The notes beneath the pieces were generated by a model. That model was not told where the DNA came from and did not search any database. It saw only the letters and a program-made list of their open reading frames with translations. The position numbers and the translations under genes were made by a program. A stretch of 64,000 nucleotides of DNA from Primulina eburnea (Eukaryota > Streptophyta > Magnoliopsida > Lamiales > Gesneriaceae), in NCBI RefSeq assembly GCF_022965805.1, contig NC_133104.1:24858069-24922068 (forward strand), given 5' to 3'. Of this stretch, positions 1 through 10,141 are shown piece by piece. The first letter of the stretch is position 1. Every line of letters starts with the position of its first letter.

Positions 1-784
1 TGCAAATTTCAATAAAAATGGTAGATGAAATAGGTGCACGAAGAAAATTTAAGCATCGCAATTAACTTGAAGCTCAAAGGGCTACAACTGACAGTAAACA
101 AAGAACACAGACCCAAAGATATTGTGAAAGACTGCCTAGATCATTTCTATGTTTGTGAAAGTGTCAATCAATGTCATGCAAGAATTACCAAGAATCAGAT
201 ATATGTCGTCTATTTAGCATCACATGCATACAACTTGTCTCTAAGCAACAATAGTATCAATAAACACGACAGTGCAAAATATTTGTGACTCCTAGGTTCT
301 CATGAACACATATAAATCTCATGACCACAATTCAATTTTCATCATCGGCCACACGGTTTACTTATCCATGACTTTTCCTATCAAATCTAGCATGCAATAA
401 AAAAAATCAAACTAACTACTGATCGATAAAACAAAAAATTAAAAAAATTTGCAGAAAAATTCTAACAAGCAATGAGCAACGCAATTTTACCCTCCCCCAA
501 ACTTAAAGTATGCATTGTCCTCGATGTATAGAAATAAAGAACACAACACATACCTCGCGCACGAGTGTCAAAACTCGGGCGCTCGAGTTGTTGTCCGCAG
601 CATCTGAGTCATCCATTTCCATGGGCTGCGGAGGTGATAGATCTGGTGGTGGGTAAAATTAACAACTAATGACGTAAAATAAAATAAAATAATAAAAAAA
701 ATGAATGCTAAAGAAAATAAATTGTGGGTTGCCTCCCACACAGCGCTTGGTTTAACGTCATCAGCCCGACTATACCAATCCTGT
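1..784 (-). other. A1 3' non-coding region
   Basis: AT-rich sequence downstream of the gag-protease stop. It holds the conserved block at 712-760 and a purine-rich tract at 491-500. An open frame at 34-288 on the plus strand has no recognisable domain and I do not regard it as a gene. Nothing else was seen. Confidence 0.6.
491..500 (-). promoter_or_regulatory. Polypurine tract-like site of A1
   Basis: The minus strand reads TTGGGGGAGG inside a context (TTTAAGTTTGGGGGAGG) common in the 3' region of Athila/Tat elements. It could be an internal plus-strand primer; the tract next to the 3' LTR would lie outside the window. Confidence 0.5.
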
Positions 785-2713
785 TCATGGTGGATCGTAT
801 GATATCTTGGATGCCTTTATTTCCACCAGCTGACCTTCAACTTCCATGGTCATCTTTCCTCGTTTCACGTCAATAATAGCTCCAACAGCAGCCAATAATG
901 GTCGTCCTAGAATGACATGAACGTTTTGACTGTTCTGAATATCAAGTACCACAAAATCTGCTAGAAGCCTTATTTTATCAATCTTAAGTTCAACATCTTC
1001 CACAACACCCAGCGGTGTCCTGACCGATTTATCTGCCATTTGCAAGCTTAGTCCTGTGGGCTTTATCCTGCTCAATCCAAGTTTCTCGTAAAGGAAACTT
1101 GGCATTATATTCACGCTCGCTCCTGAATCACAGATAGCATTTTCCTCTGATTGACTTCCAATTTCACATGGTACAACAAATTCCCCGGGGTCTTGTAGCT
1201 TCTGAGGAAGATTTCCTTTCCTGCCCTTATCATCTCCTCCAGTAAATGCCACATCTTCCTGCTCTGCAAACTGAATGTTAGAGTGTAGGTTCTTGAGATC
1301 TTCAAGACCTTTTTTCTTTTGAAACTCAGCCTTCAATTGTAAAAATCTTTGGGGGTAGGGAAGTAAAGAAATATCAACGCATTGATCAAAATCATAACTC
1401 TTACCTTTCTTACCTCGGCTCCTTTTGCTTGGAGGCGGCTGATCAACTTTCTTTTCTTTGCCTACCACTCCAATCTCCTTATGCTGCATAAAAATAGCAT
1501 TCACCTCTCTCAGATTTGGGTCTGCATTCTTTTGCACTGCACCTGATGGTTGAGATGTGAGTTGCTTCGTTATTTGCCCAACTTGCGACTCCAGGATTTT
1601 CAAAGTAGCACCAATACTCGCCATATGTGTCTCAAGGTTGTCGAGTCTAGACTCAGTTCTAGACATCCTCTTACCAGATTCAACAACAAATGTCCCCACT
1701 AGATCCTCAAATGATGGCTTCCCTTCCCCATTTGATGTATTGAACCCCGGTGGAGGGTTCAACACATTTTTATTGTTTGCATAAGAAAAATTTTCATGGT
1801 TTCTCAAACCAGGGTGATAAGTGTTAGGGGGAGGGTTACCTCTGTAGCCTCCATAGCCACGATTGTTAATGTACTGAGCTTCTTCAACAACTGGCTCTTC
1901 CGCAGCAGTTACCAAAGCTACATCAGACGTAGATTGGCCTGGCTTGTTCATCGCTGCAATTTGTGCTGTCAATGCCGAAACCTGTGCAGTCAGTGATGTG
2001 ATCGGGTCTACGGCATACACTCCAGCTGTTCTCTGTACTCCTGATCTCTCACTTGGCCACTGATAACTGTTGATGGTCATCTGTTCAAGTAATTCATAAG
2101 CTTCCTCAGGTGTTTTAGAAAAAATAGTACCTCCGGCGGCTGCATCCACATTGCCTCTAGTTGGCCCATCCAGACCATTGTAAAAGAGCTCAATCTGAAC
2201 CCATTCTGCATATCCATGATTCGGACATTTTCTGAGCAGTTCTTTGTATCTCTCCCAAGCCTCATATAACACTTCAAATTCCCTCTGCCTGAACTTAGTG
2301 ATGTCTATTTTCAGCTGAGCAGGAGGAAAATACTTTGACAGAAATTTTGTGACCAAATCTGCCCATGTAGTAATACTCCCTAGCGGCAGAGATTGGAGCC
2401 AGCTCCTTGCCTGATCCCTGAGAGAAAACGGAAACAAACGCAATCGAATAATTTCGTCAGAAACACCATTAATTTTTACCGTGTCCGTGATCTCTAGAAA
2501 AGTCCTGAGATGAAGATGGGGATCTGCTGTGGCTGCACCTCCAAACTGGTTAAGTTGAACCATGTTGATCAGTGCGGGCTTTAGCTCGAAGTTATTAGCA
2601 GCAATGGTTCCACGAGCTATTCCAGAATAGTGAGCGTTAATGACTGGGCGGAAATGTTCTCGGATTGGCACCTCTCGTGGGAGCTCGTTCTGATGATCTC
2701 TGTTTTCAGCCAT
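785..2713 (-). CDS. Athila-type gag-protease polyprotein (no pol)
   Basis: A 642-residue open frame. Residues 85-190 match the plant retrotransposon gag core, including the block around W105 and the aromatic run near 125-130. A helical stretch at 345-395 follows, then a basic segment (K429-K438). The C-terminal third is a retropepsin-like aspartic protease with the active-site triad D529-S530-G531 and a second conserved block ILGRPLL at 601-607. I find no CCHC zinc knuckle where Athila gags usually carry one; that stretch (235-280) is a low-complexity Ala/Thr/Val segment instead. The frame ends at the protease and no RT follows. It is uninterrupted, which suggests that it was translated recently. 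It probably packages its own RNA but would need RT and integrase from a partner element. Confidence 0.85.
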   Translation of the reverse strand: MAENRDHQNELPREVPIREHFRPVINAHYSGIARGTIAANNFELKPALINMVQLNQFGGAATADPHLHLRTFLEITDTVKINGVSDEIIRLRLFPFSLRDQARSWLQSLPLGSITTWADLVTKFLSKYFPPAQLKIDITKFRQREFEVLYEAWERYKELLRKCPNHGYAEWVQIELFYNGLDGPTRGNVDAAAGGTIFSKTPEEAYELLEQMTINSYQWPSERSGVQRTAGVYAVDPITSLTAQVSALTAQIAAMNKPGQSTSDVALVTAAEEPVVEEAQYINNRGYGGYRGNPPPNTYHPGLRNHENFSYANNKNVLNPPPGFNTSNGEGKPSFEDLVGTFVVESGKRMSRTESRLDNLETHMASIGATLKILESQVGQITKQLTSQPSGAVQKNADPNLREVNAIFMQHKEIGVVGKEKKVDQPPPSKRSRGKKGKSYDFDQCVDISLLPYPQRFLQLKAEFQKKKGLEDLKNLHSNIQFAEQEDVAFTGGDDKGRKGNLPQKLQDPGEFVVPCEIGSQSEENAICDSGASVNIMPSFLYEKLGLSRIKPTGLSLQMADKSVRTPLGVVEDVELKIDKIRLLADFVVLDIQNSQNVHVILGRPLLAAVGAIIDVKRGKMTMEVEGQLVEIKASKISYDPP

Positions 2714-2926
2714 TTCTTTAATCTCCTCTCATTTTGCTTTCCTTAATCTCCTGGCAGTTCTTTCGATTTCAGGATCAAAAACCAGCAAGTCGGGATTTGT
2801 ATATTTTCACATGCACTGTAAAAACAGAGAAGATTATAAAATAACAAAGTAAAACAATAAAAATAAACTCTAAATTAAAGTCAAGTCTACTTGGTAACAA
2901 TACTGATATAAATTCAAATTTGACAC

Positions 2927-2944
2927 TCCCCGGCAACGGCGCCA
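2927..2944 (-). promoter_or_regulatory. Primer-binding site, tRNA-Asp (A1)
   Basis: The minus strand reads TGGCGCCGTTGCCGGGGA, complementary to the 3' end of plant tRNA-Asp including CCA. It lies 6 bases inside the LTR border at 2951, as expected for a minus-strand element. Confidence 0.9.
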
Positions 2945-3882
2945 AAAACTTGTTGCGCGTTTTCCTACCGCAAGTGTACGGTGTCAAGTTTTAGTACTGG
3001 TCAGAGTACAAATATCGATCCCACGAGGAGTGTGTGTAAAATTGTATATCAATTCTTGTAATTAAAATAGTCTCAACTTTATTTAGAGAAATTGAATAAA
3101 CGGGTGGTTTGGTTGAATGAATTAGCTGAAAACAATGAATTAAATAAGTCACCGAATTGAGAGATAATAATGAGAGAAAGTATCTAGAGAAATGATTTCA
3201 CAAAGTTTCCACGATAATTATTCACAGTTTAATTTATATTCCTGAATTCCAATCAATTAATGGCCAAGAACACTTAGATTGTTTTATTCCCCCTTTCCCA
3301 AGTGACGAATAAAGTGTATCTATCAACTTCGATTCAATTATTCCTAATTATAATCTACGTTTCATAGATAAATGCTAACAATGTTCTTACTAAGCCTCGC
3401 TAAAGTTATACGCCTTCCGAACGCTATAAACATTTAACGATGTGTCTCTAATGATCTATAATCCTAGTCCCTCTCCCGAGTTATAAGATTAATCAAACAA
3501 CAACAATTTATGGCCAGTAAATTGCAGTGCAGTAAACACAGAGAACACAATTAAACGAAAGCGGAATTCAATCAAATAAACAACGGTGTCAAATCATCGT
3601 TTCAACAGAGTTACGTCATTCTCTAGAATGGAAGTTTAGTTCATCACGAAATCCAAGAGAACACAAGACATATTTGTAATTCTAGGCATCGATACACAAT
3701 AGAATAGAGAAACAAAGGAAAAGATAACAAATCCGAAGCGTCGTCTCTGTCCCCAGATCCGTCGTTCTTCGTAGTTGTGATCGATCTTCGCGTTCCGTGC
3801 CTTCGTCTCGCCTTCACTCCAAGTCTCCGAGGTGTTTTCTCTACCAAAACGGCTGCCCCCTTTTCTGACCTAGCTCGCGTGT

Positions 3883-3890
3883 ATTTATAG
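3883..3890 (-). promoter_or_regulatory. TATA box of A1 LTR
   Basis: The minus strand reads CTATAAATAC directly after the GC-rich array and far upstream of gag, a canonical plant TATA box for the LTR promoter. Confidence 0.75.
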
Positions 3891-3898
3891 ATTTTGTG

Positions 3899-4257
3899 AA
3901 CGCCGCCGCGCGCGCGGTGGCGCGTGATCTCGCGCGGTGGCGCGGACCGTTCTGCCGTGTGGTGCGTTTGCTCGTGCGCGGTTGCGCGTGAAATCGCGCT
4001 TGCGCGCGTTGCTCTCGGATCTGTGCGCGCGGGTGCGCATGAGTTGGCGCGTTTGCGCGCATGCCACTGTCGATCATCTGCACATCATTGCGTGCGGCTG
4101 CACGTGATCTCGCTCAGGCGCGCGCGAGGCTCTGTCCGAGGGTTTGAGTGAACGTGCGCGCGACTGCGCGTGAAGTGGCGCGATGGCGCGCGCACTTCTG
4201 TCCCATGGCATATCTTTGCGCGCGCGGTAGCGCAAGAACTCGCGCAGCAGCGCGCAT
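3899..4257 (-). repeat. GC-rich word array in A1 U3 (GCGCG type)
   Basis: About 360 bp of paired words such as GCGCGCGGTGGCGCG and TCGCGC-N3-GCGCG, separated by AT-richer spacers of 10-30 bp. It is a sharp GC island in an AT-rich LTR. It ends 9 bp before the TATA box. Confidence 0.85.
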
Positions 4258-4452
4258 ACTTCTGGTCTTGGCAATAGTTGAGCTCTCGATTCGGTTCTGT
4301 TTTCTCGATTCACTTGGTTGCGTATCCACTATCTTCTCCATTCCTGAAATGACAACAAAAACAACCAAAAACGCATAATTCTGTTCGAAACAAGCATAAT
4401 TCAAAATGGATTCTAATATAAATTAAGTGCAAATCTTGCACTTATCACATAC

Positions 4453-6321
4453 TAACATGAAACTGCATACTAAACTTGCATAGCTTAGACGTATCAATCC
4501 TACTTACTTACAAGTTCATTCAATTCCTTAGGACGTTCTAAAATTCCCATGACTCGACCTTGTTAATCATTGTACTAGACCATGACATCAAACCTCAAGG
4601 CATACTATAGAATTTTCCCCAAAATATGAAGGACACGTACCCCGTGCCCAGGTCCGGCCCCGGGTCCGTGTAGGCTCGGTAAAATGTGTGCGAAGGAAAA
4701 GGGAAGGCATGGACCCCGTGCTAAGGTCCGGGTAAGGGTCCGTGTACTCACTGTAATGGCGCACCAAGGGAAAAGGGAAGACACGGACCCCGTGCCAGGG
4801 TCCGTGCCCGGGTCCGTGTACCTGCGGGACAAGCCAAGTTACGAAAATTTTGTACATGTTTTGTTTAACGCTCTCGACTCGATTGTATGGACCATGAATC
4901 AACACCCTGAGACCATCTTAGGCTACTATATTATTGACTCAAGCCTATACGATTGTCCCATCACAACCACATATCCCAAATAGCTCATCAAACTCATGAA
5001 CAAAACCTTTGACAGAAAAATGGTTTACACGGCACTCGTTCTCCCAAGGACCCAACGACATGAAACAACACATCAATAGCCATCCCAAAAACCTGCTAAA
5101 CATACCTAGACGCATCAACGGTCACCCATCGATACCCAACGAATCCTGCAACAAATAAAGTTCAAGAACGCATCAACATCATATTTTTCTGAAAAATGCA
5201 GTTTGAGCAGTCCCACAAAAAACACCATAACTCACTCAATTTTTGTCCAAAAATTTCGAATTTTATATCAAATCGAAGGTATCGAAAAGTTATACGTTTT
5301 TGCGTGAAACGTTTTCCCAAAATCTTGACCTAAAATTCGTAGTTTTAATAAGAACAGTAAAACGTGATTTAGATCTAAAACTTTTCCTTCAAAATCGATC
5401 CAAACAAACAACCACTCAAACTCTGAACAATATACATGAATTTTCACACGTAAAACAACGCAACACATAATATGACATGATCGACGCATCAAAAGAGAGA
5501 TTATATGTGCCTTTAAATCGTAAACGTTACCGAACCGGCGATATCGAAGCAAAGATGGAAGCGAGGTTGATCCGGGACGACTGTGGCGCTAAAATCCTTG
5601 AAGAATTCACACGAAAATTGTTGTAATAGTATCAGATGAGGGGCGGCTGCACTAGAGTAGGAAGAACCCTAGGTTTTTGCTTCTAAAAAAATAAAAGCTA
5701 GAATGAATTGTTCGTGTGTGTGTGTTGGCCGATAATTAGTGTGTGAAAAAGGTGTGTGTGCATGATTTTAGTACTTAGGGAAATAGATTTTTGCTTAATC
5801 AATCAATTTAGGATTAAAGAGTGGTTTAATTAAATTATTAGGTATAAAAATATACTAATCCCCTTACTTTAACTCCAAGTAATTTTCAATAAAATAATCA
5901 TTTTAGAAACTTAAAATTCCTCACTACTTAAACTTAAAATAAACTCCTCAATTAAAGTAACACACCCAAAATGTTAATTTTAAAAGTTTTAAACTCTTAA
6001 AATTACTAACTAAATGATTTAGGCTTAAAAAGATGAAACTTAATATATTAATTTAAAACGCCCCAAACTCAACTTAAAAATAAAATACCACATTTTAAAT
6101 TGCCAAAATCGTCGCCGGTCTTTTCTTTAATCCCACCTCGAATGATCGCCTGAAACATGAAACTCGAAAGACATTTTAACGTGCATCACAATAAACATGA
6201 CTAATTTAAAATAATACATTTAAATAAATTATGCATGGCTAAGAAAATCGTTTTAAATTAAATAACTGATTTAACAAATAAATAATGCATGGGTTTTACG
6301 TGTACGAATTTGGGCTCTACA
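4453..6321 (-). repeat. L1: LTR sequence (solo or truncated), chromovirus-like
   Basis: On the minus strand this starts at 6321 with TGTAGAGCCCAAATTCG, a start I associate with Tekay-type LTRs. It continues through AT-rich sequence with the word array at 4629-4822. No coding domain of the same orientation adjoins it. A1 appears to have inserted into it at 4447/4448, so the remainder should lie left of the window. The junction at 6321/6322 falls within C1 coding sequence, which suggests that L1 is a solo LTR or remnant inserted into C1 (candidate duplication ctttg at 6322-6326). Open frames here are not supported as genes. Confidence 0.6.
4629..4822 (-). repeat. Word array in L1 (CACGGACCC type)
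   Basis: Three copies, about 78 bp apart, of a block made of ACGGACCCCGTGC and GGTCCG-GGGTCCGTG words, each with a purine-rich spacer (aagggaaaaggg). It is strongly self-complementary. A weak TATA-like run lies about 20 bp further along the minus strand near 4605-4610. Confidence 0.75.
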
Positions 6322-6494
6322 CTTTGTCCCCAAAACAAATAATGGAGGACCAACGAGAAAAGAAAAAAGAGATGAGGCCGAAAGAAAATTGAGGTGGCCT
6401 TAAACAAACAAGAAAAAGATATGGTCGAAAAAATAAGCGATAAAAAAATGATGAAAAGACCATAGAGAAAAAAAAAGAAGAAAATGAAAGGAAA

Positions 6495-9400
6495 GTGGCC
6501 AAGAAAAAAATGTATATGGCCCAAAAGAGTGAGTTAAAGCAATTAATGTACACACGTGAACCCTTTTTGTTGATTCTTTACAAGGAGATTCTCCTTAACA
6601 CAAGTGATATAGCCGGAACCCTTCCGAGCACTGTTTTTTCCCTTTTGCAGGAGTTTGATGATATATTTCCGGAGGATCTAACTCAAGGAATACTACCATT
6701 GAGGGGGGATTGAGCACCAAATTGATTTTGTACCCGGAAGTGCATTGCCAAACCGTCCAGCTTATAGAAGAAATTCGGAGGAGACTAAGGAGCTTCAGCG
6801 GCAGATAAGTGAGTTGTTAGAAAGGGGTTTTGTGCGTGAGTCCATGTATCCTTGTGTTGTACCTGTTTTATTAGTTCCTAAGAAAGATGGATCACGGCGA
6901 ATGTGTGTAGATTGTAGGGCAATCAATAATATAACCATCAAGTATAGGCATCCCATACCTAGACTAGATGATATGTTAGATGAGTTGCATGGTGCATGCA
7001 TTTTTAGTAAGATTGATTTTAAAAGTGGTTATCACCAAATTAGAATGAGGGAAGGTGATGAGTGGAAAATGGCATTTAAAACCAAGTATGGGTTATTAGA
7101 GTGGATGGTCATGCCTTTTGGCTTAACTAATGCTTCTAGTACCTTTATGAGGTTGATGAATCATGTCTTGCGTGCTTACATAGGGAAATTTGTTGTGGTT
7201 TATTTTGATGATATTCTTGTGTATAGAAAAGACTTAGAAGAGCATGTTGAGCATTTAAGACTTGTACTGATAACACTTAGGGATGAACATTTATATGCTA
7301 ATCTTAAGAAATGTAATTTTTGTACAAGCAAGCTTGTCTTTCTAGGTTTTGTGGTAAGTTCACAGGGGATACAAGTGGATGAGGACAAGGTAAGTGCTAT
7401 TCGAGATTGGCCAACGCCTGCTAATGTTAGTCAAGTTCGAAGCTTTCATGGTCTTGCAAGCTTTTATAGGAGGTTTGTAAAAGATTTTAGCACACTGGCG
7501 GCACCGATGACGGCGGTGATTAAGAAGAACGTTCCATTCCATTGGGGCGAGGAGCAAGATAAGTCTTTTAATATTATTAAACAAAAATTAATTAATGCGC
7601 CTTTACTTGTTTTGCCTGATTTTTCTAATACTTTTGAAATTGATTGTGATGCTTCAGGTGTAGGTATTGGAAGTGTTTTGATGCAAGGAGGACGACCAAT
7701 GGCGTACTTTAGTGAGAAACTCAATGGAGCAGGACTGAACTATCCAACGTATGACAAGGAGTTGTACGCGCTTGTGAGGACTTTGGAGATGTGGCAACAC
7801 TACTTGAGGCCTAAGGAGTTTGTGATCCATACCGATCATGAGTCTCTAAAATACCTTAGGGGACAACAGAAACTGAACAATCAGCATGCCAAGTGGGTGG
7901 CATTCATAGGAACATTTCCCTACATAATCAAAAACAGACAAGGTAAGGATAATGTAGTGGCCGATGCACTATCACGGAGGTACGTACTAATTTCTACCTT
8001 GGATTCAAAAATCTTGGGATTTGAATATGTGAAAGAATTGTATGCGATGGATGAGGATTTAAAGGAAGTATTTGAAACATGTATACATGATCCACATGAT
8101 AAATTTTATTTGCATAATGTGTTTTTATTTAGAAAAGATAGATTGTGCATTCCTAAGTCATCAATTCGTGAATTACTTGTGAGGGAGGCACATGGTGGTG
8201 GTTTGATGGGGCACTTTGGTGTGGCTAAAACTTTGAGTTGTTTGCATGAGCATTTTTATTGGCCACATATGAAACGTGATGTTGAGCGTGTTTGTGAAAA
8301 GTGCATTACTTGTAGACAAGCTAAGTCTAGAACACAACCACATGGATTGTATACACCACTTCCTGTTCCTAGTGAACCTTGGATTGATATTTCTATGGAT
8401 TTTGTTTTAGGTATGCCAAGGACTAAGAAGGGGAGGGATTCGATATTTGTTTTTGTTGATAGATTCTCTAAAATGGCACATTTTATTGCTTGTCATAAAA
8501 CCGATGATGCATCCAACATCGCAGATTTGTTCTTTAAGGAAGTCGTTAGGTTGCATGGTATGCCTAGGACTATTGTATCTGACCGTGATGTTAAATTTTT
8601 GAGTTACTTTTGGAAAACTTTGTGGGATAAGCTTGGCACTAAACTGTTTTTTTCTACTACATGTCATCCTCAAACGGATGGACAAACTGAATTTGTTAAT
8701 AGAACTCTAGGAACACTTTTGCGTGCTATACTCAAAAAGAACTTGAAAAATTGGGAAGAATATTTGTCATTTGTTGAGTTTGCATATAACCGTAGCGTGC
8801 ATTCTACTACGAATTATTCACCATTTGAGATTGTTTATGGTTTTAATCCTTTAACTCCTTTGGATTTGATGTCTTTGCCTGTGAGTGAATGATTGAACAT
8901 GGATGGTAAGAAGAAATCTGAATTCGTTAGAAGTTTGCATGAGAAGGTCAAGAATAACATCGAGAAGAAGAATTTACAATATACGAAGCAAGCCAACAAA
9001 GGGAGGAAAAAGATGGTTTTTGAAAAGGGAGATTGAGTGTGGTTGCACTTAAGAAAGGAAAGATTTCCAGAAAAGCGACGTTCGAAACTCTTACCTAGGG
9101 GTGATGGACCATTTCAAGTGCGTGAAAAGATCAACGACAATGCCTACAAATTAGACCTACCAGGTGAGTACAATGTCAGTTCTACTTTTAATGTTAGTGA
9201 TCTTTCGTTGTTTGATGTGGGAGATGATCAAGATTTGAGGACAAATCCTTTTCAAGAAGGGGAGAATGATGCAAACATGGTTGATCAAGCACCAAAGAAA
9301 GCATGGGAGTCGTTGGAGTTGCCCGAAGGACCTATAACAAGAGGACGTAGCAAGAAGTTTAACGAAGCACTTCAAGGACTCATGATGAACTACCAAGGAG

Positions 9401-9519
9401 GATCTACAAATTGGGTGACTAAATTAGAGGAGGTTGGGAATCATGGGAATAATAATATTGGAGGTCCATGGAATGTTATTCAAGTGATATTTGCTGAAGT
9501 TCCAGCGCACCCGCGCTGA
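6495..9519 (+). pseudogene. C1 pol: RT, RNase H, integrase and C-terminal tail
   Basis: The main open frame is 6745-8892 (715 codons). It contains RT with VPKKDGS near residue 45 and the catalytic YFDD at 153-156. RNase H has D302 (CDASG) and TDHES near 363. Integrase has a zinc-binding region and the D552-D613-E649 triad, the last two with 35 residues between them. Upstream, 6495-6705 encodes the protease-RT linker in another frame; a run of extra G at 6702-6708 breaks the frame. The Lys/Glu-rich stretch at 6322-6494 continues the linker but contains stops. After 8892 a stop and a further stop near 9034 interrupt the integrase tail, which resumes at 9037-9519 with a basic tail and a GPITRGRSKK motif. 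At least three lesions make it non-functional as it stands, although all catalytic residues survive. Confidence 0.85.
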
Positions 9520-10141
9520 AACAGGCACCGCACCCGCAGTCTTTTATAATCGAATTTAAGAAAATTTCCCGAAGCTGCACCGCACCCGCGGTAGGATCAT
9601 CAGCGGAACCGTTGTCAATGATATTCGAATTTGAGAAAATCACCGAAGCTGCACCGCACCCGCGGTAAAATCATCAGCGCACCCGCGGTCTTTTGGTCAC
9701 TTCCGTGTCAAATTTGCTAGTTATCTTTTTTAAGCCTTTTCACACAACTTTATTGTTATTTTATTGTATTTATATGCATTGTATCAAGGATGAACGAAAT
9801 ATTCAGACTTTAAACATATTATTGGAGATTTCTCTCAATATTCAAGGCAATTTTCTTTGATCTTCAATACAAATCAAACTTATCAAAGATTGCATCTTTG
9901 TGGTGTTTGTCGATTGTTTTTCGCTCGAATTATCAAAACAAGATCTTTGAAGGTTCGTTTGAAATTCAATTGTTTTATTGTTGATATTTGTTGCTAAGTT
10001 TAATCGCTTAGAGGTGAATATCACAAATCATTACTTGTTTCAAAAGATCGGGACAACATAATCGATCCTTGTTTGTTATTGAGTTGAGGGTGCGATTTCG
10101 ATAAACGTGTTTGCTTCTCATTCGATCGAGGTTTCGTATCA
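9441..10141 (+). repeat. 3' LTR of C1 (start approximate)
   Basis: A purine-rich tract (9424-9438) precedes a TG at about 9441, and the LTR ends ...CGTATCA at 10141. It holds the word array at 9503-9690 and a TATA-like TTTATAT at 9768-9775. The polyprotein tail reads on into the LTR and stops at 9519 inside the first array word. The start is uncertain by tens of bases because the 5' LTR is not available for comparison. Confidence 0.55.
9503..9690 (+). repeat. GC-rich word array in C1 LTR (CCGCACCCGCGG type)
   Basis: About six words of the form (A)CCGCACCCGCGGT or GCGCACCCGCG. Two larger units about 74 bp apart (from 9551 and 9625) each run GAATTT-AGAAAAT-CCGAAGCTG-CACCGCACCCGCGG. The word orientation matches the element's sense strand. 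A TATA-like box lies about 76 bp downstream. Confidence 0.85.

Larger units (their letters stand above)
1..4447 (-). mobile_element. A1: Athila-lineage LTR retrotransposon, 3' end outside window
   Basis: Ty3/gypsy element read on the minus strand: 5' LTR at 2951-4447, tRNA-Asp primer site, one gag-protease ORF, then a 3' non-coding part running off the left edge. The lineage call rests on the Athila-type gag, the tRNA-Asp primer site and the conserved post-coding block near 712-760 (GGGAGGCAACCC on the minus strand), which in Athila/Tat elements normally follows pol. Here it follows the protease directly, so RT, RNase H and integrase seem to be missing. The five bases after the LTR (catac, 4448-4452) are the candidate target duplication; the partner copy is off-window. 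Confidence 0.85.
2951..4447 (-). repeat. 5' LTR of A1 (about 1497 bp)
   Basis: Bounded by TG at 2951-2952 and CA at 4446-4447, next to the primer site. On the minus strand U3 begins at 4447, the GC-rich array follows at 4257-3899, then a TATA box at 3890. About 0.9 kb of transcribed LTR follows, including the block near 2990-3040 typical of Athila LTRs. Short open frames overlapping the GC array are artefacts of its composition. Confidence 0.85.
6322..10141 (+). mobile_element. C1: CRM-like chromovirus, 5'-truncated
   Basis: Plus-strand Ty3/gypsy element keeping the end of the gag-pol linker, RT, RNase H, integrase and a 3' LTR ending CA at 10141. Gag, protease and the 5' LTR are missing because the element is cut at the L1 junction (6321/6322). 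The RT and integrase sequence style and the C-terminal extension running into the LTR fit the CRM clade of chromoviruses. The clade call is from memory of family features and needs a tree. Confidence 0.7.

Noticed and set aside
34..288. 84-codon plus-strand open frame at the left edge
   Set aside because: No domain, antisense to the 3' part of A1, AT-rich; most likely chance.
2927..2944. tRNA-like sequences at the primer sites
   Set aside because: Only the 12-18 bases complementary to a tRNA 3' end are present; these are primer-binding sites, not tRNA genes.
3899..4257. CpG-island promoter of a host gene
   Set aside because: The island is bounded by LTR features and followed by the LTR TATA box; no host coding sequence is nearby.
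4684..4983. 99-codon open frame across the L1 word array
   Set aside because: Generated by the repeated GGACCC/GGTCCG words; opposite strand is equally open and there is no domain.
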